NCBI GenBank assembly: GCA_963662575.1
Contig: OY759723.1
Coordinates: 1,240,001-1,304,000 of the forward strand
Direction: 5' to 3'
DNA from: Bin5 sp963662575
GTDB taxonomy: Bacteria > Chloroflexota > Anaerolineae > Caldilineales > Caldilineaceae
DNA: 64,000 nt
Below the pieces are notes generated by a model. The model worked only from the letters and a program-made list of their open reading frames with translations, made no database searches and was not told where the DNA came from. The translations under genes and the position numbers were made by a program. Position 1 is the first letter of the stretch; every line of letters begins with the position of its first letter. This document shows positions 35,076 through 43,792 of this stretch, one piece after another.

Positions 35076-36146
35076 ATGAGCACAGCAGCATTGGCAAGCA
35101 GTATCGAGAGGCAGGCCACCACCCCCGGGCCCCGCAGCGTGGAGGAGCTCGACCTGCTGCTCTCGGAACCATCCCCCGCCGCTCTTGCCGCCCTCGACAA
35201 GCTGGACTCGGACCTGGTCATACTCGGCGTCAGCGGCAAGATGGGCCCCACGTTGGCGCGGATGGCCGTGCGAGCCCTCGATCAGCTCAACTCGCCCCAC
35301 CGCGTCTACGGCGTCGCCCGCTTCAGCCAGCCCGGCACGCGCGAACAGCTGGAGGACTGGGGCGTACGGACGATCACCTGCGACCTGCTGGACCGGTCGC
35401 AGCTGGCTTCCCTGCCCGACAGCGGCAGCGTGATCTATATGGCCGGTCAGAAGTTCGGCACGACCGGCAACCAGCACATGACCTGGGGCATCAACACCTA
35501 CCTGCCGGCGCTGGCCTGCGAGCGTTATCTGAACGCCCGCATCGTCGCCTTCTCCACCGGCAATGTCTATCCGCTCGTGCCCGTCGTCGAAGGCGGCCCC
35601 CTTGAGGACGACCCTTTGGATCCGGTCGGAGAATACGCCATGTCCTGTCTGGGGCGCGAGCGCATCTTCGACTACTTCGCGCGCCAACACGGCCTGCGCT
35701 GCGCCATCGTCCGCCTCAACTATGCGGTCGAGATGCGCTACGGCGTTCTCGTGGATATTGCTCGCAGCGTGTATGGGGAGCAGCCCGTCGCCCTCGACAT
35801 GGGCGCGGCCAACGTGATCTGGCAAGGGGACGCCAACGCCCAGGCCATCGCCCTGCTCGACCACTGCGCCGCGCCGCCCTTTGTACTCAACGTCACCGGC
35901 CCCGAAACCGTCTCCGTGCGCCGCGTAGCCCAGATACTGGGCGGCATGTTCGGCAAGGAACCATGTTTCAGCGGCGAGGAGGCGCCGACGGCGCTGCTCA
36001 ACAACGCGGCCAAGTCCGCGCAGCTTTTCGGCTACCCGCGCGTCTCGCTGCACCAGATGCTGCAGTGGATCGCCGACTGGGTGCAGAACGACGGCGCATC
36101 GCTGGATAAACCGACCCATTTCGAGACGCGCAACGGGAGCTTCTGA
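35076..36146 (+). CDS. NAD-dependent epimerase/dehydratase family protein
   Basis: 356-residue extended-SDR-type protein. Nucleotide-binding loop GVSGKMG (about 51-57), VYGVARFS, STGNVYPLV and a late VTGPETVSVRRVAQILGGMFG match nucleoside-sugar epimerase folds. The usual catalytic YxxxK is not evident: the expected place reads GEYAMSCLGRER. First gene of a three-gene plus-strand operon; its stop shares a base with the next start (TGATG). Reaction unknown. Confidence 0.8.
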   Translation: MSTAALASSIERQATTPGPRSVEELDLLLSEPSPAALAALDKLDSDLVILGVSGKMGPTLARMAVRALDQLNSPHRVYGVARFSQPGTREQLEDWGVRTITCDLLDRSQLASLPDSGSVIYMAGQKFGTTGNQHMTWGINTYLPALACERYLNARIVAFSTGNVYPLVPVVEGGPLEDDPLDPVGEYAMSCLGRERIFDYFARQHGLRCAIVRLNYAVEMRYGVLVDIARSVYGEQPVALDMGAANVIWQGDANAQAIALLDHCAAPPFVLNVTGPETVSVRRVAQILGGMFGKEPCFSGEEAPTALLNNAAKSAQLFGYPRVSLHQMLQWIADWVQNDGASLDKPTHFETRNGSF

Positions 36147-37216
36147 TGGCCCAAACTCTGGCTGAACTGAGACAACATCTGGCCAACGGGCAGGTGATCC
36201 CGGCCCACCCGCTCGCCCTGACCGCTGACCTCAAGCTGGATGAACGGCGCCAGCGCGCGCTAACCCGCTACTACTGCGCGGCCGGCGCGGGCGGTGTGGC
36301 GGTGGGCGTGCATACGACCCAGTTCGAGCTTCACCAGCCCGAATACGGTCTGCTGGAGCCGGTGCTGGAGCTGGCTTCCGAGACTGTGGACGAGCAGTTG
36401 CAGCAAAACACCCGCCCATTCGTCAAGGTAGCGGGTATCCTGGGCGACACACGGCAGGCGGTGCGCGAAGCCGAGACTGCCCTGGCGCACGGCTACGACG
36501 CGGGACTGCTGAGCCTGCGGGCGCTAGCAGAGGCATCGCCATCGGAGCTTATCGAACACTGCCGTCGCGTGGCGGAGGTGATCCCGGTATTCGGCTTCTA
36601 CTTGCAGACTGCTGTGGGCGGTCAGGTGCTGCCCTACCGATTCTGGCGCGAATTTGTGGAGATTGAGAATGTCGTCGCCATCAAGGTCGCGCCGTTCGAC
36701 CGGTACAAGACGCTGGATGTGGTGCGGGCGGTGGCGGAGTCATGCCGGAGCGGAGAGATCGCGCTCTACACGGGCAATGACGACAACATCGTCGCTGACT
36801 TGCTTACCGAGTTCAGCTTTGGCGGACAAGAGTCGGATGCCCCGCCGCTGCGTATCGTCGGCGGGCTGCTCGGGCAGTGGGCCGTCTGGACGCGGGAGGC
36901 GGTCGCCATGGTGCAGGCGATCCACGCCCAGAGCGCAGCCGGCGCGCTCGACTATCAACACTGGCTCACCTACAACGCGCAGATGACGGACGCAAACGCG
37001 GCGGTGTTCGACAGCGCCCACGACTTTCACGGCTGTATCTCCGGCGTCCATGAGGTGCTGCGGCGGCAGGGGTTGATGCAGGGGATCTGGTGCTTCAACC
37101 CGGCAGAGAGCCTCTCGCCCGGCCAGTGCGAAGAGTTGGACCGCGTCTGCCGCGCCTATCCTCACCTGACCGACGACGACTTCGTCGCCGAACACCTCGA
37201 CGAATGGCTGCGTTGA
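36146..37216 (+). CDS. dihydrodipicolinate synthase-family protein
   Basis: 356 residues, longer than classic DapA (about 290). TIM-barrel family traits: VIPAHPLALTADLKLDERRQRALTRYYCAAGAGGVAVGVHTTQF at the N-terminus and the Schiff-base Lys in NVVAIKVAPFDRY. The GTTGE substrate loop of DapA is replaced by GVHTTQF, so the substrate probably differs. Coupled by a one-base overlap to the epimerase gene. Confidence 0.8.
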   Translation: MAQTLAELRQHLANGQVIPAHPLALTADLKLDERRQRALTRYYCAAGAGGVAVGVHTTQFELHQPEYGLLEPVLELASETVDEQLQQNTRPFVKVAGILGDTRQAVREAETALAHGYDAGLLSLRALAEASPSELIEHCRRVAEVIPVFGFYLQTAVGGQVLPYRFWREFVEIENVVAIKVAPFDRYKTLDVVRAVAESCRSGEIALYTGNDDNIVADLLTEFSFGGQESDAPPLRIVGGLLGQWAVWTREAVAMVQAIHAQSAAGALDYQHWLTYNAQMTDANAAVFDSAHDFHGCISGVHEVLRRQGLMQGIWCFNPAESLSPGQCEELDRVCRAYPHLTDDDFVAEHLDEWLR

Positions 37217-37292
37217 CCGCACCAACGCTCAGCCTTCAGTCACTCCATCCCATTCCGAGCCCTGGCCGCCACCGAAAACTGGAAACTAACCC

Positions 37293-38207
37293 ATGCTGAA
37301 AATCGGAATTGCCGACCTCGACACCTCGCACCCGGGCCGCTGGGTGCCGATTCTGCAGGAGTGGGACGATGTCGCGGTCGTCGCCTGCTGGGACGGCGGC
37401 AGCGTACGCCCACCAGGCTATGCCAGACAGTTCGCGGCCGAGCACAACATCCCCGCGGCCGTCCCCGCGCTGACCGACTTGATTCCGCTGGTGGATGTGG
37501 TCTTTGTTCAGAGTTGCAACTGGGACCTGCACGCGCAACGCGTCAGGCCGTTCGTCGAGGCCGGCAAGGGCGTCTATATTGACAAACCACTCGCCGGTAA
37601 CGTAGCCGATCTGCTGCAACTGAAAGAGTGGGTAGCACAGGGCGCGGACATCATCGGCGGCTCCTCGCTGCGCTGCTGTGAGGAGGTCAAGCGGATCCAT
37701 GCGCAGACCCAGGGGGGCGGCCTCAGCACCATCTTTGCCAGCGGGCCGAACGACTTCTTCAACTACGGCATCCACGTCGTCGAGATGGTCCAGGGTGTAA
37801 TCGGCCTGGACCGCAGCACGCCCGCCGTCGCCGTAACGCATCTCGGCAGCCACAACGCAGTGCGGCTCCTCGTCGACTACCAGGACGGCCTGCAGGCGGT
37901 ACTCGAACTGCAAGCCGCCGCCGGTTTCTCACTCGCCGTCAGCGCCGCCAACGGCCACTGGTCGGCTACCGTCCAGAGCGACTTCTACCGTGCGCTCCTG
38001 CAGGACGTGGTCGCCCACTTCCAGGAAAAGAGACCCTTCCCCGCCGACATCGACATGCTGTGCGAGGCGGTGATGGTCCTGCTGGCCGGTCGCGAAAGCA
38101 TGCGCCGCGGGCGGCTCGCTCCTGTTCGCATTGACGAGTTCGCCGCGGACGCGCCCGGCTTCGACGGCCACAGCTTCACCGCCGACTATCGCGCCAGCGT
38201 GGGTTGA
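37293..38207 (+). CDS. Gfo/Idh/MocA-family oxidoreductase
   Basis: 304 residues, shorter than the other two dehydrogenases here. N-terminal Rossmann fold begins LKIGIADLDTSHPG, where the canonical GxGxxA is replaced by ADLDTSHPG, a form seen in a subset of this family. DKP at 97-99 replaces EKP. Last gene of the plus-strand operon, 76 bases after the DapA-family gene. Confidence 0.82.
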   Translation: MLKIGIADLDTSHPGRWVPILQEWDDVAVVACWDGGSVRPPGYARQFAAEHNIPAAVPALTDLIPLVDVVFVQSCNWDLHAQRVRPFVEAGKGVYIDKPLAGNVADLLQLKEWVAQGADIIGGSSLRCCEEVKRIHAQTQGGGLSTIFASGPNDFFNYGIHVVEMVQGVIGLDRSTPAVAVTHLGSHNAVRLLVDYQDGLQAVLELQAAAGFSLAVSAANGHWSATVQSDFYRALLQDVVAHFQEKRPFPADIDMLCEAVMVLLAGRESMRRGRLAPVRIDEFAADAPGFDGHSFTADYRASVG

Positions 38208-38216
38208 CTCAGCGTA

Positions 38217-39623
38217 TCAACTGCGCATACCCCAGACACTGATCGCCTTCTCAACGAAGGCTGGAATTCCAATCTGTTGCCGTATCTCGTCGACATCCAC
38301 GTCGGCGTAGGCGACGCCATCCCGCAGGACCAGCGCCGAGGCCACACCCGCAGCCTCCCCTAGCGCCATCATCGTGCGCGACAGACGGCATGAAGAGGCG
38401 GCAATGTGTGAGAAGGATGCCCCGCGCGACGCGGCGATCAGATTGTCATACTCATTGGGCAGAAGACAGCTATAGGGGATGCCATAAGGCTGCTCCAACT
38501 CCTTGAGATTGGAGCCTCTGACATTGCGCTCGCCATGCGTATCCAGCGGATGGTCGGCCACGGCAATGATCTCCTCCTGCCGCGACTGGCGCAACAGACC
38601 GGCGCGCACGTCCTGCTCACGCAGCACATAGCGGCCCACCAGGCGGTGCGATTCGCGGATGCCCACCAGCGGAAACATGCTCTTGAAACGATAGCCGTCA
38701 AAGCCATAGTCGGTCTGCATGCGGCGCCAGTGGGCGTGCATGCGCGCCTGCCCAATCGCCTGTGCCTGGGGGTAGGGCATACTGTGGAACTCCGCGCCCT
38801 CCATCGTCGGCAGCACATTCACGCACAGGTCGCCATTCGGATACTCGGTCACATGGGCGGCCGGCCTGTGCGTAGCCAGCCAGCCCTGGATCGCGGGCGC
38901 GCGGGCGGCGAGCGGCAGCTCATCCACCCCCGCTTCGTCGGCCGGCGTCACCCGGAAAACCTGCGAGATACCGTTGACAATCGGGGACGCGCTGTCAGGG
39001 GCCGACGGCTCCTGGTAGCGATCATGCTCTTCTTCGCCAAAGGCCATACCGCACTCGGCCGCCCGCGCCAGATGGCAGCCGCCGGAGCAGTCGATGAAGA
39101 GCTTGCTGCGAACCGTATAGGGGCGGGTGCCGTCCAGCGGTTGGGCCGTAACCGATACGATCTGCCGCCCCTGCACGCTTACGTCGGCAAAACGGGTTCG
39201 GTAGCGAATATCGACCCCCGCCTCTTGCAGCATCGCGTGCATCGCCGCGGCCATGACGTCCGGCTCGAAGTGGACGCGGCGCGCCTGCGGCTTGGGCAGC
39301 CCGGCGCGGCGCAGCGAGCTTTCATAGGAGCTGTCCGGATCGATGCGCGAGAAGCCGTATGGCTCCTCCTTGCTCGAAAAGTGGACCGTCCTGCCCACGC
39401 CAATCGCATTCGGGCTTAGTCGCGCAGCCAGCTCATAGTGTACGCCAGGCCCCCCGATCCCCGGCTCCCAGTTGTTGACACCCCCCACCGTCGAGGTGCC
39501 GCCCAGCTGTGCCATGCTGTCCAGCAGCAGGATGCGCGCACCCGGCTGCGCGCGCGCGGCCCGGATCGCTGCCCCAAAACCGCCCGAACCACCGCCTATA
39601 ATCAGAATATCAGTCTCGATCAT
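38217..39623 (-). CDS. FAD-dependent oxidoreductase
   Basis: 468 residues from the ATG at 39623 (GGGGA upstream; an in-frame ATG at 39686 would run through the palindrome). Dinucleotide-binding GGGSGGFGAA at 9-18, then GARILLLDSMAQLGGTSTVGGVN, a motif common in FAD-dependent oxidoreductases of the FixC/GMC-like PF12831 group, with LFIDCSGGCHLARAAECGMAFG mid-chain and a late YDNLIAASRGASFSHIAASSCRLSRTMMALGEAAGVASAL binding loop. Probably oxidises an imported sugar or polyol. Last gene of the importer operon at 39.7-43.4 kb and convergent with the preceding plus-strand gene. Confidence 0.85.
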   Translation of the reverse strand: MIETDILIIGGGSGGFGAAIRAARAQPGARILLLDSMAQLGGTSTVGGVNNWEPGIGGPGVHYELAARLSPNAIGVGRTVHFSSKEEPYGFSRIDPDSSYESSLRRAGLPKPQARRVHFEPDVMAAAMHAMLQEAGVDIRYRTRFADVSVQGRQIVSVTAQPLDGTRPYTVRSKLFIDCSGGCHLARAAECGMAFGEEEHDRYQEPSAPDSASPIVNGISQVFRVTPADEAGVDELPLAARAPAIQGWLATHRPAAHVTEYPNGDLCVNVLPTMEGAEFHSMPYPQAQAIGQARMHAHWRRMQTDYGFDGYRFKSMFPLVGIRESHRLVGRYVLREQDVRAGLLRQSRQEEIIAVADHPLDTHGERNVRGSNLKELEQPYGIPYSCLLPNEYDNLIAASRGASFSHIAASSCRLSRTMMALGEAAGVASALVLRDGVAYADVDVDEIRQQIGIPAFVEKAISVWGMRS

Positions 39624-39658
39624 ATCAGTCCCCAATTGCCAGTCCCCGGCTCCCAATG

Positions 39659-39690
39659 ACCAGTGGCCTGTGAAATAACAGGCCACTGGT
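39659..39690. repeat. palindrome after a binding-protein gene
   Basis: ACCAGTGGCCTGT and ACAGGCCACTGGT form a perfect 13-bp stem with loop GAAATA, 39 bases downstream of the binding-protein stop and before the FAD gene. A run of CCACTAGCCACTAGCCACTG lies on its other side. Confidence 0.85.
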
Positions 39691-39729
39691 TACTCCCCAC
39701 TATCCACTAGCCACTAGCCACTGCAGTTC

Positions 39730-41343
39730 TCACTCTATCGCATCATCCGGGCTGAAGATGGCCGCGGCCATCGTGTTGATCGTTTCGATATCGTTGAGGG
39801 CATTGACAGCTTCGGTCACCCCGGCCAGGTTATTCGCCTCCAACGCGGCCAGATAACCCACCCACTCCTCCTCGATATCCATATCCGGGTTCAGGACGAC
39901 CCTGGCCGCGAACTCATTGGCCAAACTTTGCAGCGCTCCTAGCTCGTCCAGAATTGTGGCGTTATCGCGATCGACCAGATAGTTGATATGCCGCTGCTCT
40001 TCCAGGGCTCTTATGAGAACGCCCTGCACATAGCTCATCATGTCGTCGGGGACATCGATCCACTTCACATTATCTCGCCGGTAATCGAAGTAGGCCGGCG
40101 GCTCATTCTTGAACAGATAGTCGCGCGAGTACAGGTCGTATTGCGGACTGTCGTTCAGGATCGCATCGCGGCCGCGCGTCACGGGGACGCCGTCGACCAG
40201 GTCATAGGTGATGCCCTCGACACCCACCGTCATCAGATCCCAGCCTTCGGTATATTGCCAGTTGACGACGCGGAAGAAGGCATCTGCCTCAGCAGCCGTC
40301 GCCGCGATCGTCAGAGCCGTTCCGGTGCTCTGCGCGTTGGGCACGACCATCGGTCCGCTCGCGATACCGGTTGGGCCGGTCAGGCTGCAGATGTAGCCGG
40401 TGTCCGCATTGGCATCAGGATGGGCGTTGCGGATCGCCTCCAGGCGGAAATGCTTGAACCGCGGCCAGTCGGAGGTGACAGCGGTATTGCCGGCGTAGAA
40501 TTTGAACAGCCCGCGGTCGGTGGCCACCATGAAGGTGGGGTCCATCAGCCCATCGGCAAAGAGTTCTCGCACCCACTGCAGTCCATCTTTCAGGGCCGGC
40601 AGCGTATTGGCGAAAACAAGCTGGTTGGGGTCATCGGGTGAAGGCACCCACGCGAGGTGATCGACGCCAAAGGCGCCCAGGAAATGCTCCATCGACCAGG
40701 TAACATTGTCCAGACGGTTGGGCACGAACGGGATCAACGGGTCGCCGATGTTGCCGGGGTCCTCGTCGCGAACCCGCTCCAGGAAGGTGCGGAACTCGGC
40801 CAGCGTGGTCGGCTCCTCCATGCCCAACTTTTCCAGCCAGTCGGTGCGGTAGTGCAGACAGCGCGGCAGATTGCCGGTGATTCGGGGAATATGGTAGATC
40901 ATCCCGTCAGCCTGGCGGTTGTTCTCCCAGACTTCGGCCGGGAAGGCGTCGCGAACGGTCGGGTACTTGTCCAGATACTCGTCGATGGGGATCAGCAGGC
41001 CATCGTTGAGATACTGTTTAAACTGCCGCGTAGTCGGGTTGATGCGGATGACGTCGGGGTAATCGCCGGCGGCCATCAGTACGTTGCGCTTCTCCGCGTA
41101 TTCAGGATTGGGCACAAACTGATAGTCCATATCCACGCCGGACCCCTCCTCGATCAGCCCCACCCACTCGTTATCCGGCACCCAGCTGTCGCCGATGCCC
41201 AGATAGACGACGGTAACGTCCTCCGCCGCCGCCGCCTCTACTGCCGCGGCCTCCTCGGTCGTCGCGGCTGGCCCGGCGGCACATGCGCTCAGCAGGACCA
41301 AGCCCACAATGATAAGTGACAGACACAACATATTGCGTTTCAC
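39730..41343 (-). CDS. ABC solute-binding lipoprotein (LplA/YtcQ-like family 1)
   Basis: 537 residues. The GTG start at 41343 is supported by AGGAGGAG six bases upstream. Short leader MKRNMLCLSLIIVGLVLLSAC with lipid Cys21. Mature domain of the large (over 500-residue) family used with LplB/LplC permeases: EYAEKRNVLMAAGDYPDVIRI, then the conserved DGLLIPIDEYLDKYPTVRD. No twin-arginine motif, unlike the other two sugar-binding proteins here. Confidence 0.88.
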   Translation of the reverse strand: MKRNMLCLSLIIVGLVLLSACAAGPAATTEEAAAVEAAAAEDVTVVYLGIGDSWVPDNEWVGLIEEGSGVDMDYQFVPNPEYAEKRNVLMAAGDYPDVIRINPTTRQFKQYLNDGLLIPIDEYLDKYPTVRDAFPAEVWENNRQADGMIYHIPRITGNLPRCLHYRTDWLEKLGMEEPTTLAEFRTFLERVRDEDPGNIGDPLIPFVPNRLDNVTWSMEHFLGAFGVDHLAWVPSPDDPNQLVFANTLPALKDGLQWVRELFADGLMDPTFMVATDRGLFKFYAGNTAVTSDWPRFKHFRLEAIRNAHPDANADTGYICSLTGPTGIASGPMVVPNAQSTGTALTIAATAAEADAFFRVVNWQYTEGWDLMTVGVEGITYDLVDGVPVTRGRDAILNDSPQYDLYSRDYLFKNEPPAYFDYRRDNVKWIDVPDDMMSYVQGVLIRALEEQRHINYLVDRDNATILDELGALQSLANEFAARVVLNPDMDIEEEWVGYLAALEANNLAGVTEAVNALNDIETINTMAAAIFSPDDAIE

Positions 41344-41472
41344 AGGGACTCCTCCTCATCTGTACATTGGTTAGATCAAAACGAATATCCTGACGACGTA
41401 TTCATGCTGGAGGAACATTTCGTTTGGGAATCTGATATCGTTGCGGCATCACCCCCTCCGTTCTCGTCGCAA

Positions 41473-42396
41473 CTACCCTTTCTCGGCGCCCAGCACGATA
41501 CCCTGTACGAAGAACCGTTGCACAAAGGGGTAAAGGAGCGCCATCGGAACGATGGCAGCGATCACCGTAGCTGCTCGGATCGTAAGCTGGCTGACTTGGG
41601 CGTTGCCGTACATGTCCTGTTTGCTGAATCCGATCTCGTTCAGGTTGGCCTGGATGACAACCGAGCGCAGCAGCACCTGTAACGGCCATTTGGCCGGGTC
41701 ATAGATATAGAAGATACCGCGAAAAAACTCATTCCAATGGGAGACGGCGTAAAACAGCCCCATCGTCGCAATCGCCGGTAGCGACATCGGGATCACAATC
41801 TGAAACAGGATGCGCAACTCGCTGGATCCGTCCATCCGCGCCGACTCGATCACCGCGTCCGGCAGGTTCTCGAAGAAATTGCGTAACAGAATCAGAAAAA
41901 ATACATTGACCAGGGTCGGCCAGATCATCGCCCACAGGCTGTTGATCAGACCCAGGCTGCGCACCAGCATAAAGCCGGGCACAATTCCCGCGCTGAAGAC
42001 AAAAGTAACCATGATGAAAAGCATGATGAAATGCCGCCCCGGCAGATCCCGCCGCGAGAGCGGGTAGGCCGCGGCCGCCGTAACCAGAAGGTTGAGGGTG
42101 GTGCCCACCACCGTAATGAAAACGGTGACGCCAAAGGAACGTATCAGCGCTTTGCCTTTGAAGATGAAGATGTAGGAGTCCAGCGTGAAATCGTGCGGCC
42201 ACAACAGGAGCACTGCCTGCGCCACCTTTTCAGGGCTGCTCAGCGATGCGTTGAACGTATGCCAGATCGGCAGCAGACTAATGATGCCGAGCAAAAGGAG
42301 CACCCCGTAGATGATAGATTCGGCCAGACGGTTGCTGTGCCATCTGGCCCGCAACGGCTGTTCTTCGTAGTCTGTGGTTTCGATGTGCGCGCTCAT
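41473..42396 (-). CDS. ABC permease (LplC/YtcP-like)
   Basis: 307 residues, helices from SIIYGVLLLLGIISLLPIWHTF (about 27-48). EAA loop VIESARMDGSSELRILFQIVIPMSLP; ends FVQGIVLGAEKG, typical for the family. Nine bases after its partner permease. Confidence 0.9.
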   Translation of the reverse strand: MSAHIETTDYEEQPLRARWHSNRLAESIIYGVLLLLGIISLLPIWHTFNASLSSPEKVAQAVLLLWPHDFTLDSYIFIFKGKALIRSFGVTVFITVVGTTLNLLVTAAAAYPLSRRDLPGRHFIMLFIMVTFVFSAGIVPGFMLVRSLGLINSLWAMIWPTLVNVFFLILLRNFFENLPDAVIESARMDGSSELRILFQIVIPMSLPAIATMGLFYAVSHWNEFFRGIFYIYDPAKWPLQVLLRSVVIQANLNEIGFSKQDMYGNAQVSQLTIRAATVIAAIVPMALLYPFVQRFFVQGIVLGAEKG

Positions 42397-42405
42397 AGGT
42401 CTGCG

Positions 42406-43395
42406 CTACCAGAGTGTCGGCTGATCGGCGCGTCTGAGAATATAGTTGGCCAGAACAATCATGATCGCCGCGATCACGGAGCGGAACAGGCCCACTGCCG
42501 TGGCCAGGCTGAAACGGCCGTCTATCAGCCCGATTCGATAGATATAGGTATCCAGAATGTCACCCACAGAAAAGACGGCCGGGTTGTACATCACAAAGAC
42601 CTGCTCAAAACCGGCTTCCAGAATGTTGCCCATACTGAGGATAAAGACGATTCCCATCACCCCGCGCAAGCCGGGCAGCGTGATATATCTTGCCTGCTGA
42701 AGCCGGTTTGCCCCGTCAACCATCGCGGCTTCATAGATCGACGGGTCGATGGAGGCGATCGCGGCCAGGTAGACGATCGCGGCCCAGCCGAACTCCTTCA
42801 TGATGTTGGTTATGACGAGAATAGTGCGGAAGTATTTGGGATTGACCAGCAGGGCCGGCATTTTCAGCCCGATCGCTTCCAGCCCCTCCGGCACAGCGCC
42901 GCCCGGCCCGATGAAGAGCACCATGATGCCGCCGTACACGACCCAGGACAGGAAATGCGGGAAATAGGTGACGGTCTGAATCGCGCGCTTGAAGAGCAGA
43001 TGGCGCACTTCGTTGAGCAGCAGCGCGAAGATTATGGGGACGGGGAAGCCGATGAAAAGCTTATAGAGGCTGATGATGACCGTGTTGCGAAAGACTTCGA
43101 GGAATTTGGGCAGGGCAAACAGGGTCTCGAAGTGCTGGAAGCCGACCCAGGGGCTGCCCAGAAATCCGCGAACCGGTGAATAGTTCTGGAAGCCCATCAC
43201 CAGCCCGCCCATGGGGATATAGCGGAATATGACAAAGAAGAGGATCGCGGGGAGGAGCAGGAGGTAGAGTTCGCGGTATTTCCAGGCCCGTCCCAACTCG
43301 CGCCGGAAGTGCCGACGCCGGCTGCCGGGCCCTAGCTGGCCCGTAGTGGAACTTTCGCTTACGCCCGGTTGTACATCAGTCCCGGCTGTTGTCAT
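42406..43395 (-). CDS. ABC permease (LplB/YteP-like)
   Basis: 329 residues from the ATG at 43395; a GTG at 43404 is possible. A cytoplasmic basic N-terminus (RRRHFRRELGRAWKYRELYLLLLPAILFFVIFRYIPM) leads into the first helix. EAA loop IYEAAMVDGANRLQQARYITLPGLRG. First gene of the operon permease-permease-binding protein-FAD enzyme. Confidence 0.9.
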   Translation of the reverse strand: MTTAGTDVQPGVSESSTTGQLGPGSRRRHFRRELGRAWKYRELYLLLLPAILFFVIFRYIPMGGLVMGFQNYSPVRGFLGSPWVGFQHFETLFALPKFLEVFRNTVIISLYKLFIGFPVPIIFALLLNEVRHLLFKRAIQTVTYFPHFLSWVVYGGIMVLFIGPGGAVPEGLEAIGLKMPALLVNPKYFRTILVITNIMKEFGWAAIVYLAAIASIDPSIYEAAMVDGANRLQQARYITLPGLRGVMGIVFILSMGNILEAGFEQVFVMYNPAVFSVGDILDTYIYRIGLIDGRFSLATAVGLFRSVIAAIMIVLANYILRRADQPTLW

Positions 43396-43602
43396 GTTCT
43401 CCACCCCGGCCCGACCAACGGGAGTTGCGCATTACCCTGGGAGAGAGTCTGTCGGGGAATTCTTGATGAAGAGGAGGGAAATCAGAGACGAAAAACCAGC
43501 AGCAGCATCTTTGGGAGAGTTAAACACAGGCGGTCGGCTGTGTCAGGGGGATCATTTCGCCGCCAACACACAGACGCATCCCAATTCTGGTCGCGCCCGC
43601 AG

Positions 43603-43671
43603 CCTCCCCTGCACGCTTACCGCGGCAGATGTGATACGGTAGCGAATGTCAGCGCCCAACTCAAAATACAA
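43603..43671 (-). pseudogene. fragment of an FAD-dependent oxidoreductase gene
   Basis: One minus-strand frame reads LYFELGADIRYRITSAAVSV, matching LQEAGVDIRYRTRFADVSVQ of the intact enzyme at 38217-39623. The DNA is alike over about 55 bases, roughly three quarters identical by eye. Nothing else of the gene is recognisable. Confidence 0.65.
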
Positions 43672-43703
43672 GCGCCGCACGTCCGATATGGACAGTGCGG
43701 CGC
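43672..43703 (-). terminator. terminator-like hairpin downstream of the four-repeat protein gene
   Basis: On the minus strand GCGCCGCAC / GTGCGGCGC arms continue into GTCC/GGAC with one bulge and an ATATC loop, followed by TTGTATTTTG. It lies 90 bases after the stop at 43793. Confidence 0.6.
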
Positions 43704-43708
43704 GCTGA

Positions 43709-43775
43709 AGGGCGTATAGAGGTTGATGACTGCTGTATTGCGAAATATGTCCGGGAATTCGGGCAGGGAAACCCG
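43709..43775 (-). pseudogene. fragment of an LplB-type permease gene
   Basis: A minus-strand frame reads VSLPEFPDIFRNTAVINLYT, matching FALPKFLEVFRNTVIISLYK of the intact permease at 42406-43395. It is upstream of the FAD fragment in the same order as the intact operon, but everything between is lost. Confidence 0.65.
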
Positions 43776-43792
43776 CGTCCCGACCCGAATGC

